Notes under the pieces: model-generated | The model's database searches: none | The model's input: only the letters and a program-made list of their open reading frames with translations | What the model was told of the DNA's origin: nothing | Shown: positions 1 to 10,975 of the stretch, one piece after another | Numbering within the stretch: the stretch's first letter is position 1 | How the letters are laid out: each line of letters opens with the position of its first letter | NCBI GenBank assembly: GCA_963978905.1 | Contig: OZ022259.1 | Span: 11,160,001 to 11,224,000 of the forward strand | Origin: Trichostrongylus colubriformis | Taxonomy: Eukaryota > Nematoda > Chromadorea > Rhabditida > Trichostrongylidae | Direction of reading: 5' to 3' | Length of the DNA stretch: 64,000 bases | Translations under genes and position numbers: made by a program

Positions 1-390
1 GAAGATGTTTCAGAATGGGACTTGTACTGAGATCCTTGAAAACAAAGCCTTTTTGTCATGCCGATGCTGTCAGAAAGCTAGGTTACAGCAGAAGCCCTTC
101 AACAGCGGAACCCCTCTACATTCAGCGAACGAATGTTTCATGGAACGGATCTTGTGTCACGTTTCTTAATTAGAGGTATTAATAAAGCATCTTCATTCTT
201 ATGACAGCCTTTACTGCGCTGCAATACTACAAATCTCAAATGTGTAACTTTATCAACTTCCGTCACTGATCTTATCTTTCATCACACACAAGGTAGTAGT
301 CACTACGCTTTGAGAGCACGCTTTCGCTACTTCTCGCCTCATGAATCTCGGCATTGATCTTGTGCAACATTTTTGAGGTCTTTGTGGCTC
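1..390. other. No gene seen
   Basis: AT-rich, non-repetitive sequence. No open frame with splice signals or recognisable protein similarity was seen on either strand. Confidence 0.5.
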
Positions 391-600
391 GGTTTGACCG
401 TGTTCATACTCTGCTACACCGACGACAGAGCGTGGCCGCGTTTCTCTGCGTCTCCGCCTATGACACCCTACCTCGTCGCCGGCACTGTCTCTGCACCTTA
501 CTCGCGTCACCCTACCTCGCTGCGTGTGAACACAGCCACGCCCTGCCAGCGCTGAGTGCGAAATCGGCCTCATTACGACGGATAGTGGCAGATGCTTTTT
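391..600. mobile_element. GC-rich MITE-like element
   Basis: A GC-rich island in AT-rich DNA. It has the same wording as islands at 29.1, 37.2, 52.0 and 52.6 kb: a TTCATACTCTGC-type edge, GAGCGTGGC, CTCGCTGC and ACGCAGCCA(C/T)GCC blocks. Long open frames on both strands (253-762 minus, 354-662 plus) result from the low stop density of this GC-rich repeat and are not genes. The ends are not well preserved, so the boundaries are approximate. Confidence 0.45.
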
Positions 601-2538
601 CGTGTGAAAGGAGGGGGCTTTTTCGTGTGAGTCTATGTATACGGGGTGGGAAGGAGCTTTGACGGTGGTGGAACAAGCTCCACGATGAGGAAGGGTGGGT
701 TTTCCTGTGTATATCGTTAGATCAGGATCTCGCGCGGACGCATGCGACGAACTTCGCGACAAGTGCGAGGTGTGATTGTCTGCGTCGCTTCATAGTTATT
801 TTAGATGTTTTTATGATGTGGTTTTTTGAAGTACTTGACAACTGGCCGCAGCGATGCGAAATTCTGACCTATCGATATACATACGGGCTTCTTCAGTGAA
901 AACTAGTTCACCCATTCAGGGCTTCTTTCCCTTCCTCAGGCTTACACTAAAACTCACATCCTCTTGGCAATGCTTGCCACATCTTTACGAGTTTGTGGGC
1001 AATTGTGCATGACGGTCTCATTCGGGCACGGATTGTGGAGGCGCGTCCCCTTCGTCCCACATATGCCCCCGCGCCCCCTCCCTCGCTCCCCAACACGCAT
1101 TGACCCTATTTTTGTTGTGCATGTGTGTTAAGCGGAGCTCAGTTATGCCTGAATTTGCGGCTAGACTTCCTGAATGACCCATCCGTTGCTCAGAGAGCGT
1201 AGTCCACATTAGAATTCTTCACCTTCTTTAATGGGTGTGACGGAATTTCGGGAAAACTGAAAAAATACCAAGCGCTTATTAGACTAAAAAAGGCCGGGAA
1301 ATGACAAATAGTATCGATTAGACTACTAAACGATGATGCGATTTATTTCACATCTCATGAATGAAATAACTACGAGACAATCAATAGTATCGCGGGTAAA
1401 CGCGATTTTTAACTTAATTTTGGTTATTTTTTCAGTGAATGCTTTGATTTGATGGCGTTTGGAGTTCATAAAGTTCGATTTCAGTGCGGCTTTTTGTACT
1501 CTCCTAGAAACGTCGTGGCACTGCGCAGCTGGTGGACAAAAGAAGAGGCCAGAGCGCTTCACATATATATACCGAAGCGTGACTCATTCATGTAGTTCAT
1601 TAGCCATCATTACTGTATTTGCTTTCTCCTTAGATCATGATAATTTGGAAGACTTGTCTTATTTTGCACCTTTTCAGTAATTGCCTGGTATCGTAGCGCC
1701 AATAAACAGTTACTCTCTATCGCCCAACGTGTGGCAGACGAGTATCGTGAAAATATATATCTGCGACAGTTATCGGGATATACAAATTATGTTTTAAATA
1801 GTATTTTTTTAGCGAGCAACTCGGAAAGGTGATGTTACAGTTTAAAGATAGTATGCGCGGAAGATGCGAATACAGGCCACCACGTCGCGCTTTTGAGTTA
1901 TCAACTTCGTATGTTCATTACAGAACGATCACTTCTCCTAACTCTCCTCTTCCTCTCCCGACTCCTACCGGTTTCTCCGAGCGATCAGACGGAAAGGATA
2001 TGATACGTTCGATTAGATAGATGATACACCTGATCGCTTGGTTGCTTAATCGATATGTATCTTTTTCGCTTCGTCGCTCAACCGCCTAATCGATTTGCAT
2101 CCTTATTCACTTTGCCCAGTCGCCTGATCGCCTAATCGCCTAAACATTTGCAATCGGCAAATCTGAAGATTACTTCACCGTTTGCATCAAAAGCTCGTAT
2201 TATAGTCCGATTGGGGGAAACGTTTGTACCGGGTAAGCTTGCATTCCACTTGTTTATTCGTGGATTTCATGTGGAAACCCAGGGTGATCTGAGCCTCTTT
2301 CCAGTGGAAGCCTCACTCATTTCCTCCAGAATACTGCTCTTTTCAAAACCTTTCCCTCGATTTTCCTTCGTGGCTAATTTTTCAAACAAATAACGTTATC
2401 ACCATCTTGTCTGGCATCAAACGTTCAGCAATACGTGGCTTTCCTAGGTCTGGTAGGACGCTTGTCGTACGCGTAATAAGGCTTATTGTTACTGACGATG
2501 AGTTAGCTCCGCCTCTATGTTCGCACATTGGGATCTTG
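601..2538. other. No gene; short TCGCCTAATCG-type repeats near 1985-2150
   Basis: No coding exon was recognised. Between about 1985 and 2150 a degenerate 10-bp word (CGCYTRATCG) recurs about eight times, giving a small minisatellite-like patch. The remainder is unique-looking AT-rich DNA. Confidence 0.5.
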
Positions 2539-2772
2539 CGGGTTGTACCCTTACGTCATGATTTCGCAGTGCGGCATGTCCCCAGCGAAGATATGCGGAC
2601 GAGTTTAAGGCGCAATGTTGCTGAGTCCCAAAGCGATTGCAGTTCAAATGCGTATCGCGCCCCTAGCATTATCGTGTAATCGTTCTAAGACCCAACTATC
2701 GTGTGTAGCTCGCACACACTGCGTCGACGCCGTTCGTCGTCGTGCGAAATCCTGACGTAAGGGTACATACCC
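2539..2772. mobile_element. MITE, GTACCCTTAC family, copy 1
   Basis: The ends are inverted repeats reading about GGGTTGTACCCTTACGTCA on the left and the complement on the right (TGACGTAAGGGTACATACCC, 2753-2772). The interior words GCGGCATGTC, GCGGACGAG, GGCGC(A/C)ATGTTG, GCGATTG and CGCACACACTGCGTCG are shared with copies at 16974-17214 and 36354-36540. There is no coding capacity. This is a non-autonomous DNA transposon whose superfamily I could not assign. Confidence 0.75.
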
Positions 2773-2783
2773 GGCTCTTGGGG

Positions 2784-3095
2784 TGGGTGTTGATTGGTCG
2801 TATTTTCGCTTCACGGCGCCGTCAGTACGAGTCGTTTGAAATTTCGCCTAAGACGCAGTGGGCTGGTACCGTGAGGAACCTTTGAAGATCACAAGTTGAA
2901 AGCTTCGCGAGATCGCTCTTGTTGTGACTGTTTCCACATCGTTTCCAAATCGCGGATGCGGATTTCACAAGCTGTTGCAGTTCCGATTCTCTTCGGTTCA
3001 ACTTTCATGAGTTTCAAGCCATTTTCAATTACGAAAAAAATTCGCACTCGTCGCGGGCGGCCGCGCGAAAATTCGACCACTCGGCACTGACCCGG
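2784..3095. mobile_element. Foldback element related to 12655-13185
   Basis: Contains GTACGAGTCGTTTGAAAT, GACGCAGTGGGCTGGTACCG and a GAACCTTTGAAGAT block. These occur, in the same order, in both arms of the element at 12655-13185. The right side holds a GCGCGAAAATTCGACC edge like the end of that element. Probably a diverged, rearranged copy. Confidence 0.55.
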
Positions 3096-3610
3096 GCTCT
3101 TCACGGCCTGTCTACTCAACCTACGTTAGCGTTCACGGTAGCCTCATGAGACACATGAAACCGGAAATGGTGTGACCTGTTTTGGAAGAGTTCTAGCCTA
3201 TTGTGTAGCACGAAAGAGTAGCCATTGTACCTGCTCGTAGGGCTATGCCGACACCTACGGCTGGAGTGTCTTCACAGAAAAAGGCTCCAGCTACTTTGAA
3301 TGATGCATTGACAGCATACACCATGAAACAACAGGTGATGAGTATCTGGAACGACACTGCACAGGCTCATCAAAAAGAGGTGGACATACATTATACATGA
3401 TACATTTGTAGTCAGGCCATTCTGTGGTACATATGGTTTCGAAAATGACTACAGTATATTGTACCTCGGCTCGGGGTCGCATCAATGCTAAAAATGAGAA
3501 GCGCTAGTACGCTTTTCATATCGAGACCTTCATTATCATCGAAAGATCAACCATAACAAGTGGATTTATCCACGATATGAAACAAGTTCGTAGGTTTTAA
3601 TCTCAAGGCT
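3096..3610. other. No gene seen
   Basis: No exon-like open frame with splice sites, no RNA gene and no recognisable repeat was seen. Confidence 0.4.
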
Positions 3611-3982
3611 GCGTTCATACCAAATTGAATGAGAGTTTTGGCGCATCCGCGTAAAGTGAAATATACGTATCGATCGAGAAATTGAGCGCACTTGCGCATC
3701 CGCAATTTGAGAGGATTGCGCATTCTCCTGGAGGATAAGATACGAATTGATTGAAAAATGAGAGAATAGGCGCATCCGCGACTGTGGATAATTGCCATGA
3801 CAGATGTCAATTTTTGATAAGATATAGAAAATCAAGTAATGGGAAAGGAGAAAAAAAAAATCAACAGCATGTTGGCACGCACGCTTTCAACGACCGCGGT
3901 TGCTAGAGTCACGTGGCACGTCAAACCCCAACTCGCGGATGCGCGGATGCGCCAAAACTCTCATTCGTTTTGGTATGTACGC
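3611..3982. mobile_element. MITE with GCGTTCATACC ends and GCGCATCCGC repeats
   Basis: The left end (GCGTTCATACCAAATTGAAT, 3611) is matched by the complement of the right end at 3940-3982, giving inverted repeats of about 40 bp that include TGAGAGTTTTGGCGCATCC. The word GCGCATCCGC or its complement recurs at least five times inside. A diverged relative with GCGTTCATACC ends lies in a DDX24 intron at 54055-54271. There is no coding capacity. Confidence 0.75.
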
Positions 3983-4002
3983 TATACTTTTATCCTCCCG
4001 GA

Positions 4003-4150
4003 CGAGTCTGGTACCAATTTGCCGACCCTGAAGGGATGGAAGAATTGGTGCGCCGGGGCGGGCCTTGATGCGGGATTTGATCCCGCACCATGAGAGTGGG
4101 GTGTGCGCTACTTGTCACTACACCACCTCCGCTCATTATAGACTTTTACA
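4003..4150 (-). repeat. tRNA-derived SINE-like repeat, family 2, copy 1
   Basis: Read on the minus strand it starts with a GTAGTGA(C)AAG-type A box and has GGATCAAATCCCGC as a B box, followed by a conserved tail ending GTCCGGGAGGATAAAA. Copies of the same unit and orientation are at 9250-9480 and 32595-32830. The split promoter order and spacing are those of tRNA-derived SINEs. No reverse-transcriptase partner was identified. Confidence 0.6.
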
Positions 4151-4206
4151 AACCTTAAGGGGGTAAGGAACCACTTCCTTCTTTTACTAAAGCTTGGGCA
4201 GACATA

Positions 4207-4713
4207 CAGTAACGCTCAAAAGTATTCGGCCAAACACTTTTTTGTCATAACTTTCTTTCTACTTGACCAAATTTGGCTATTTTCACTATGTGGTGCCCGA
4301 ACCTATTGTCAACATTTCCTTTTACTTGAGTGCCGCTTGACTCTTTTCATAGTTTTTACAAGAATTTGCTACAAGTACCACCGGAGAGAAGGAAAAGGCT
4401 TAGTCACGGAAAACCGCTTTCTTTACAAAAACAAAACGAGCAAGCCTGGGAGAATATCAATTTTCGTAGAAAGACCGCGACTTTTGATGACAACGGCACA
4501 GCGGGACGGCATAGGGATGGCACTCCAAAAACAAAAAAAATTGCATTCAACCACGTAACTTACACCGTTGAGCGGCAAAATAGTATATTTAGTATGCAGT
4601 GTCTCTGAGTACAACATACTAAAATTTCTCTTGGACCGGTCCAGTCGCAAAAAAGTTACAAGTGAAAAACTCAAGTGAAAAACCATTCGGCCGAATACTT
4701 TTGAGCGCTACTG
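4207..4713. mobile_element. Tc1-like MITE, copy 1
   Basis: A 507-bp element flanked by TA on both sides. The ends read CAGTAACGCTCAAAAGTATT on the left and AATACTTTTGAGCGCTACTG on the right, the usual Tc1-type CAGT...GCTCAAAAGTATTCGG pattern. A near full-length sister is at 43287-43790. The interior has no intact transposase. The overlapping open frames (4330-4608, 4423-4686) are not conserved as protein between the two copies. Confidence 0.85.
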
Positions 4714-7109
4714 TACATATTATACTACGTCTGAGTGTGCGGTTGACTCCTCAAAAACCTCTTCAAGATGCTCAGATGTGTTTTATAGGATGCTCCCCTT
4801 ATTGCGGTTGCACCCCTTATTGTTTTCTTACATTGTTATCCAAATACGTATGCATCCTCTTTGCAAGCTCCGTGCCTTTGATCTCCTGAACGATCCATTT
4901 TGTGCAGGAGATACCAATTGTAGGTGCAATAGTACACAAATTCCACTGTGGTCGCAGTTCACGTTTTGTAGTGACAACTATTTTATGCTCCGATCTAGTG
5001 ATCCGATCTAACAGAAGCGCGCCAGAATCGCCAATAGCGCCCCACGGCGCGTTTTTCAACGTCGGTTTCGTTAAACATTATGTCTGCTGAACATATGTTA
5101 GTTTACAATAGTCAGTGTTTTTGTGAACGTTTTTCCTCCCTTTCCCCCTCCCGGTGCCTTTAACATGTGTCGACACCATTTACTCGATCCATAGTAGTTT
5201 TGGCGTCCTCCTCGTTCCGCTCTCCGTTAAACCTTTTATCGCCTTCGTCGGATTCTTGCAACAACTCGGTTTTCCCTGCATAATATCTATGGGAACTCTT
5301 TCTAACGAAAGACTGCCCGTCTCGTTTTTTGCAACAGGCTAATTGCAAGCATTTGTTATGCGCATCCATACAGGTTAATTGCTTTTTCCCGAAGAGGCGC
5401 ATTTCATGTTCATTAGATTGTGCTGGAGCACTTGGAAATGAAATTTGAGGTGCTGTATAGGTCATTAGTGAAGAAAAAAGAAATGAAAATCGCAGAATTC
5501 TGAAAATGAAGTCTCCTGTACTAAGGCATCCAAAAATTCGTACGGTTATATCCGCTCTTCACTATCACGGAGAAGAACTCGAAATTGAATCAGAACAATT
5601 TTAAAATTAGTATTCATTTAATTCCATATTGTGCACATGCCAAAAGAGCTGGTGACGTGTAGCGGAGCTCTATAAAGATCCGCTGCTCTCTTCCTGGGTC
5701 AAGCCTTCGTAAGTACGTACTTATGTGGTCGAATTTGACTGAATGAATCATTTGATCATGGAAAAATAGGTGATGCGGCTTCCATGTACCTGTGACAGAT
5801 TTTAAATTGACTTGTATTACAGCAGACATCTGTGTTCGTCATTCTTTGCAACAAATAAATTTTATTTCGTGGCATTCACACCGACACGATCAAACAGCCA
5901 TAAATTTAGGGAAAAATCGTTACGTGATGTTACACTAATGAGTGATCTACAGTAATACCCAGTATAAATATGTTACGATGATGGGGCATGACGGCAGAAG
6001 GCTAATGAGAATCGGTTGTAGATGATGTTCTCCTGATGACAGCGACTAATATTCGTGGAATCCATCATGATGAGGATCGATCTCTTTTGTTGATTTACTT
6101 TCCAGCCCATGCGTAGAATTGTTTTCGTTTTTCATAAGCGGGTACACTTCGTTTTCCAGCCCATGCATAGAATCTAAATGTGTGGTATTATCAACAAATA
6201 AGGTACCGAGACTGTTTTTGCCTTTTTTACCGCTATCGCCAGACCATTTTACTCAGTTTTCAAATCGTGCAGCAAGTGGTGAGGTCGCTCACGAACGTGT
6301 TTTCGGGCCCCATGGAACCATCGATTTTGGAGGGTTAAAATAAATAAAATGGAGTAAAAGTAATTTTTGTAAGTGTAAGCGGTTAGCGCCAAATCCCATA
6401 GAAGGGTATTCGTAGCTGAGGTTTCCTCTGCACAAGCGAGTAGTGGTCCTGTTTATTGGAAAATTCATTATATTTCACTGAATGCTGAAAAGAACTATCT
6501 GAAAACGCGGTGCCCATGTGTCCGAACAAAAGCTCAAGTGGTGAACGCCAAATGTTCGGTTTGTGAGGGGTAATATTGTCCTAATTTAGCGCATTTTATA
6601 TTTTTGTGAAGATCGCAATCACATAGGTCATTAACAAAGCCAAGTCGAACCCAATTACAGAGTGTAGTGGCTGAGTACTCAGATTCAGACGAGACCGCTT
6701 AGTTTGGACATATTGTTGTGTTTAATACCCGCGAGTTGCAGTTTCTAATCAATTCAAATTAAATTTGATGCTATGTGATACTCATCAGGAAGCGTAAAAT
6801 GTGTGGTTGTTTTGATGCGGGATTCCTCCCGTAATCGCCAATTTCAGACTATCAAGCTCAGCAAAATGCTTTGCAAATTCGACAAAGTGCTTTGACAAGG
6901 TTCTCGAACATCACTAGATAGTTATTTTGCGTTTTACTGTAATGTTGTCAACATTAAGAAGCGCCTCAGATGGGAGCTATTTTCTAAACAGTCTCCGATT
7001 GTTTTTTTCTTTCAGGGTTGAAAGACAAAAAAAGTTGAGCGGATTGGAACGGTAGAGATGAGAAGAAAATCATAGCTCACGTTTTTCACCCAACTGTTAC
7101 CAACTATTA
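4714..7109. other. 2.4 kb with no gene seen
   Basis: AT-rich sequence. Open frames here are short, lack plausible splice context and match nothing I recognise. No repeat family with another copy in the window was noticed. Confidence 0.45.
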
Positions 7110-7890
7110 GTTATCCGAAAAGTCGTGTAGGATTTTTCCAAAAAATCAATAACTCTTGTCTACTTCGAGGAAGGTGTAGGCGGTTTAGGAATATGGTAGA
7201 ACGTTCTCTAAGCTTTCCAGTAAAATATATAACGACCCACCAAATTTCGTAGAAAGAGCTACAGTGCCCGTAGTCGATACCCACCCAACACGCGGTGTCA
7301 TCTACTGCGAGTGGTCTCGCGGCACCAAAGCGACGGACGCTTGCCACTCCATCAACGCTGCATTGAGCAAGGGATGTGTGAGCTACGAGACCGTGGTTCA
7401 TCAGCTTAAGCAACGGCGAGATTGACATGGAAGACAAACCACGCTCAGGACTGTGTACTGCTAGGACACGGAAGGAATGCTTTTCTACAAGGTGGTACGA
7501 GGCGAGACAGTCACCGTGCCGTATGCACCAACCAGCTTCAGCAGCTCGCCGTTGCTGTTCGAGAAAATTGCCGAAAAAGGTCCGTGGTCACCCTACATTA
7601 TGACAACGCCAGCTCCCATATCGCGAAGAGTACTCAGGCTACACGAGCTCGGCTGGGATGTCCTGCCCCAACCGCCATACTCTCCAGACATTGTCCCTTC
7701 TGACTATCACATTACCCATCCTCTTGAATCCTTCCTGGCCAAGAGAAAATTCGTTGATTATGACTTGCTTGCAAAGGCGATCGATGAGTTCGACTCTCAG
7801 AACCCAGAGTTCTGTGAGGGGGGAATCAACGATCTACCTGTGAGGTGGCAGAGTGTTGTCTATAACAATGTGCTACGGGATGTGGTACAT
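7110..7890 (+). mobile_element. Internally deleted mariner, copy 1
   Basis: The plus strand carries transposase N-terminal remnants (GTKATDACHSINAALSKG, then after a frame change EIDMEDKPRSG) followed directly by the C-terminal catalytic part (PPYSPDIVPSDYHITHPLES, with the DD34D-type SPD..PSD motif). The central catalytic region is absent. The left end (AAAAGTCGTGTAGGATTTTT) matches the 3' end of the copy at 34810-35700, while the right terminal repeat is lost. Frameshifts and the missing middle make it non-autonomous. The deletion junction is shared with the 34.8-kb copy. Confidence 0.85.
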
Positions 7891-9044
7891 CCAGCTAACG
7901 AGCAAAGTTACTATTCCACCATTCCGAAACTGTGAAATATGGCATATCGCTCATCGGCCAGGAGCCCTTCGACTCCTTCAGCCTGAGTTGTTCGATAATG
8001 CTTGACGTGAGCCGGAAGCCTGCTAGACACTAATTCTTATGCAATTTAGGGCTGTCAACTCGCAATTGAAAAAGAGTTTGAAGCCTTCCTCAAGAGACCC
8101 GTTGTGACCTCCATGTGTCCTTTCCTGCCGATGTGATTTGAATCCCATAAGTTTTTGCTTCATCCCCGCCAGTGTCTTGTAGTGCTTCATGAGCTATACA
8201 ACAAAAAAATGCAAGTGTCGTGCACTGGATAACCATGCGATGAAATGCAGGACATCAGAGGTGGAAATGACTGTGAAATGGCTTTCATGTCTATAGGTGC
8301 CTGCATGTATTTATGATGGAATTGGCAATGAGCCATGGGGATATTGTAGAGCTGGTGGAAGTCGATTTGAATGGCTGGGGGCACGTACACAGTGTCAATA
8401 ATGAATTTCCATGGTATGCGCCACGTATCCAACTTATTTTAAGGACACAAAATTATTTGGGTGTTTGTATATATGACACGCGGGTAAGTCACGCCAGCGA
8501 ATGCTATTGCTGGTTCTTCAAAAGCAGTAAAAGCCGAGCTTTTATAAGCTAGTCTGCTCAGAATACAGAAATACTTCTCACCTAAGTTGACACCAAGGGT
8601 TGCGCAGATGGTATGTGGCGGCGACAGACACACTCTATGATATTTGACAAAGTACTATAGAGGCCCGCACTAGGCACGCCTCCAAGCGAACGTGTCATGT
8701 GTTGCGGGTGACCGCCACAATTCACAGACCTACGTGGCTCGCTCGATGTAAAGAACGCAAAAAAAGAACGTGTCAAGTCGAAATCACAATCCGAATTCAA
8801 TTCAGGATGGAGTCTCGTAATACGGATCGCTGTTGTGATATGTGACATCTCTCGCTATAAAGCAATTCTATGCGTCATGGAGGGAAACCTTTTCATGTAC
8901 GTGGTAATGAGGAGTGTAACATAAGTTCTTTTGATGAAATTGACGACACCAAAGCACCCATTTTTTGTAAGCCGAGGGCTACTCATTTTTTCCACGCAAT
9001 TACCGTCAACTTTAAAGGATGAAAGATGAAGTTTTCGGCGCTAA
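7891..9044. other. No gene seen
   Basis: No exon, RNA gene or repeat with a second copy was recognised on either strand. Confidence 0.4.
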
Positions 9045-9249
9045 ACAATTGCTGATAAGCTATGGTAAATATACCATTCAAAAGCTGAGTTAAGGTGAAA
9101 GGGATGTCGGTAGTGTAATGGATTAGCACATATCCCCGGAAAGGATGAAGTGCGTGTTCGAGTCCCGTCCGACACCGAAGCTTTTGCCCATAACTCAGCA
9201 TCCCTGTAGTGAATCCCTTCTGTAGAATGCGCCGCGCACACCAGTTCCA
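9045..9249 (+). repeat. tRNA-derived SINE-like repeat, family 1, copy 1
   Basis: A leader (GATAAGCTATGGTAAATATA) is followed by a tRNA-like body at about 9104-9173 with A box TAGTGTAATGG, B box GTTCGAGTCCC and short acceptor-like ends GTCGG/CCGAC. The tail runs GCTTTTGCCCATAACTCAGC. Related copies are at 24405-24530 and 36196-36345, with a degenerate one near 39420. The leader and tail shared between copies argue for a SINE rather than a functional tRNA gene. Confidence 0.65.
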
Positions 9250-9480
9250 TTCAGAATCGTGATGGCTGGTGAATGTGATGGGACCTATACAATGGCTTGC
9301 GCTGGCCAGCCGAGATACAAGTCAGTGCTTTTATCCTCCCAGACGAGTTTGGTACCAGTTTGCCGATCCCGGAGTGATTAAAGGCTTGATTTGCCTGGGC
9401 GGACGTTGATGAGGGATTTGAACCCGAATCATGAGAGTGGTGTGTGCACCACCTGTCACTACACCACTTCTGCCCACAGC
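9250..9480 (-). repeat. tRNA-derived SINE-like repeat, family 2, copy 2
   Basis: On the minus strand it has a TGTAGTGACAGGTGG A-box region, a GGGTTCAAATCCC B box and the shared tail ending TCTGGGAGGATAAAA. The plus-side flank with GTGCGCCGCGCACACCAG-like and GGCCAGCCGA words also recurs at 32595-32690, so the repeat unit is longer than the tRNA body. It abuts the family 1 element in opposite orientation. Confidence 0.6.
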
Positions 9481-10433
9481 GTCACACTTTAGAGCACTTA
9501 TAAGGAATCCCTGAGTTGAAACATAGCTAGCATGAAATTCTAAGGTGTACGACTTCACAGCAAGCACTAAAAAAGGCTTCGGAGTAATCTGGAGTGCTCC
9601 TTAGTGGAAACCCCTCACGGTTATGAACCTATAGGGCAAGGGATTGATTGGAGTCCATCCTCTTTTCGACCTCATAAAAAATTCATTATTTTGCACTAGT
9701 TATAACAGTGGGTTCCTATTATCGTTACCGAACTGCTCCGACCTCTCGTCTGAACTGTGATGGTAGTTGCGAAGTTACTTTAACTATATTATGGGATTTT
9801 ACAGCCAACTTCGTGCTCAATGTTGCGTTTTCAAAAGTGGCATCATGGCTGGAGGCAAGGGTCACTTCGAGATTATATGTTCACCTCGAAGTATTGATCA
9901 AGAAGTGGAAACTTCTAGTCTGGCCAAATATTGTGCTCAGAACTTTTCACTTGAAAAAGTATGAGATCCACATTTCCTACGCTGTGGTCCAACCCTCGCT
10001 TTCGATAAATCATATTATGCTAGCACATAGCAGATAGCACTAATGATTCTATTCATGCGTTCCAGAAAACTAGTGCACCCTCAAGAGTTCCGGATTTATG
10101 CATGCTACTTAGATTCGGCACCATCTTTTTTCTTTGCGCGTGGGCCTGACTTAGGTCAAACATTCCTCAACGGGAGGGGTCGTATTTTGAACTTGAAAGT
10201 AGAAAAAGGGTCGTATCCGTGTAACTTAATCGAGTAATACTCGAGAACACGATTTGTTCAAGAGATTTTGGGTAAGTTACTGACCGAAAAGATCGTCAAT
10301 CAATAATCACACTTGGTACAGGGTAGCAATGCTACAATGACTAATTCAATTGACGACCATTCTTTGGTGAGACGGCTTGTAAGCTCAATATATGCACACA
10401 TGAACGCCTGCGTCGACCGGGAAATGTATTTTT
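9481..10433. other. No gene seen
   Basis: No exon with splice context, RNA gene or multi-copy repeat was recognised here. Confidence 0.4.
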
Positions 10434-10547
10434 TCAAAATTTTTCCTCGGCGCCAAGCTTGACTCTGCTTTGGCTAGTCGACTGTTCAGAACAATTTAGA
10501 GGTACTAGTAGAAGGAGGAATCCTGTAAATATGTAATAAATTGCCAT
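10434..10547 (-). CDS. Possible short secreted peptide (weak)
   Basis: A 37-codon frame begins with a classical signal-peptide pattern (MAIYYIFTGFLLLLVPLNC, then SEQST) and ends in a stop after GAEEKF. The predicted cleavage would leave only about 18 residues. No trans-splice or cis-splice acceptor is evident just upstream and no family is recognised. In an AT-rich 46-kb gene-poor region such a frame can arise by chance, so this is only a candidate. Confidence 0.15.
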   Translation of the reverse strand: MAIYYIFTGFLLLLVPLNCSEQSTSQSRVKLGAEEKF

Positions 10548-10749
10548 GCGAGCTAGTTTTAATTGAACCATAACGTTTTCTTGGTTTTTCTTCAGCAAAA
10601 TCGGTTCGGTAAATTTCTGGAGGAGAAGATGTTTCCTAAGGCAAGTGGATGTTGCACAAGAAATGAATAGAGGGATTTGTACATTGGCGCAGGTAAAATC
10701 TGTATCTGCTCTAGGGCTCTGTATCCTGCACCATGTGGAGACCATAACG

Positions 10750-10975
10750 GGTGTGTGCAGATATGACAGCAAATCGCGTGGCCGCCCGCGGTGAGTGGCG
10801 CGGCGGGTGCGAGTGCCAGTGGCAGGGCATGGCAGCCTTCAAGCGAGGCAGTGGCATGAGTGGAAGCGCAGACGTGACGCAGTCACGCTCGGTCGGCTAA
10901 CAAGGGCACAATCGATACGGCAACTTGTACTGGTGGTGCCACGAAGCGATTCGCTGTCATATCTGCACACACCCG
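10750..10975. mobile_element. MITE with CAGATATGACAGC ends, copy 1
   Basis: Inverted ends of at least 28 bp read CGGGTGTGTGCAGATATGAC on the left and its complement on the right, followed inward by AGC(A/G)AATCGC. The interior is GC-rich (GGCGGGTGCGAGTGCCAGTG). The family is shared with 15191-15429 and, with diverged ends, 40855-41100. There is no coding capacity. The 9-bp duplication seen for the 15.2-kb copy suggests a Mutator-like origin. Confidence 0.75.

Noticed and set aside
253..762. 169-codon frame as a gene
   Set aside because: It runs through a GC-rich MITE-like island, overlaps another long frame on the opposite strand and has no splice or family support.
7477..7935. Functional mariner transposase
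   Set aside because: Only the C-terminal part remains. The first catalytic Asp region is deleted and the frame to the N-terminus is broken.
9104..9173. Possible functional tRNA gene
   Set aside because: It has A and B boxes but is part of a longer repeated unit with shared leader and tail at 24.4 and 36.2 kb, and the cloverleaf is imperfect. A SINE-like origin fits better.
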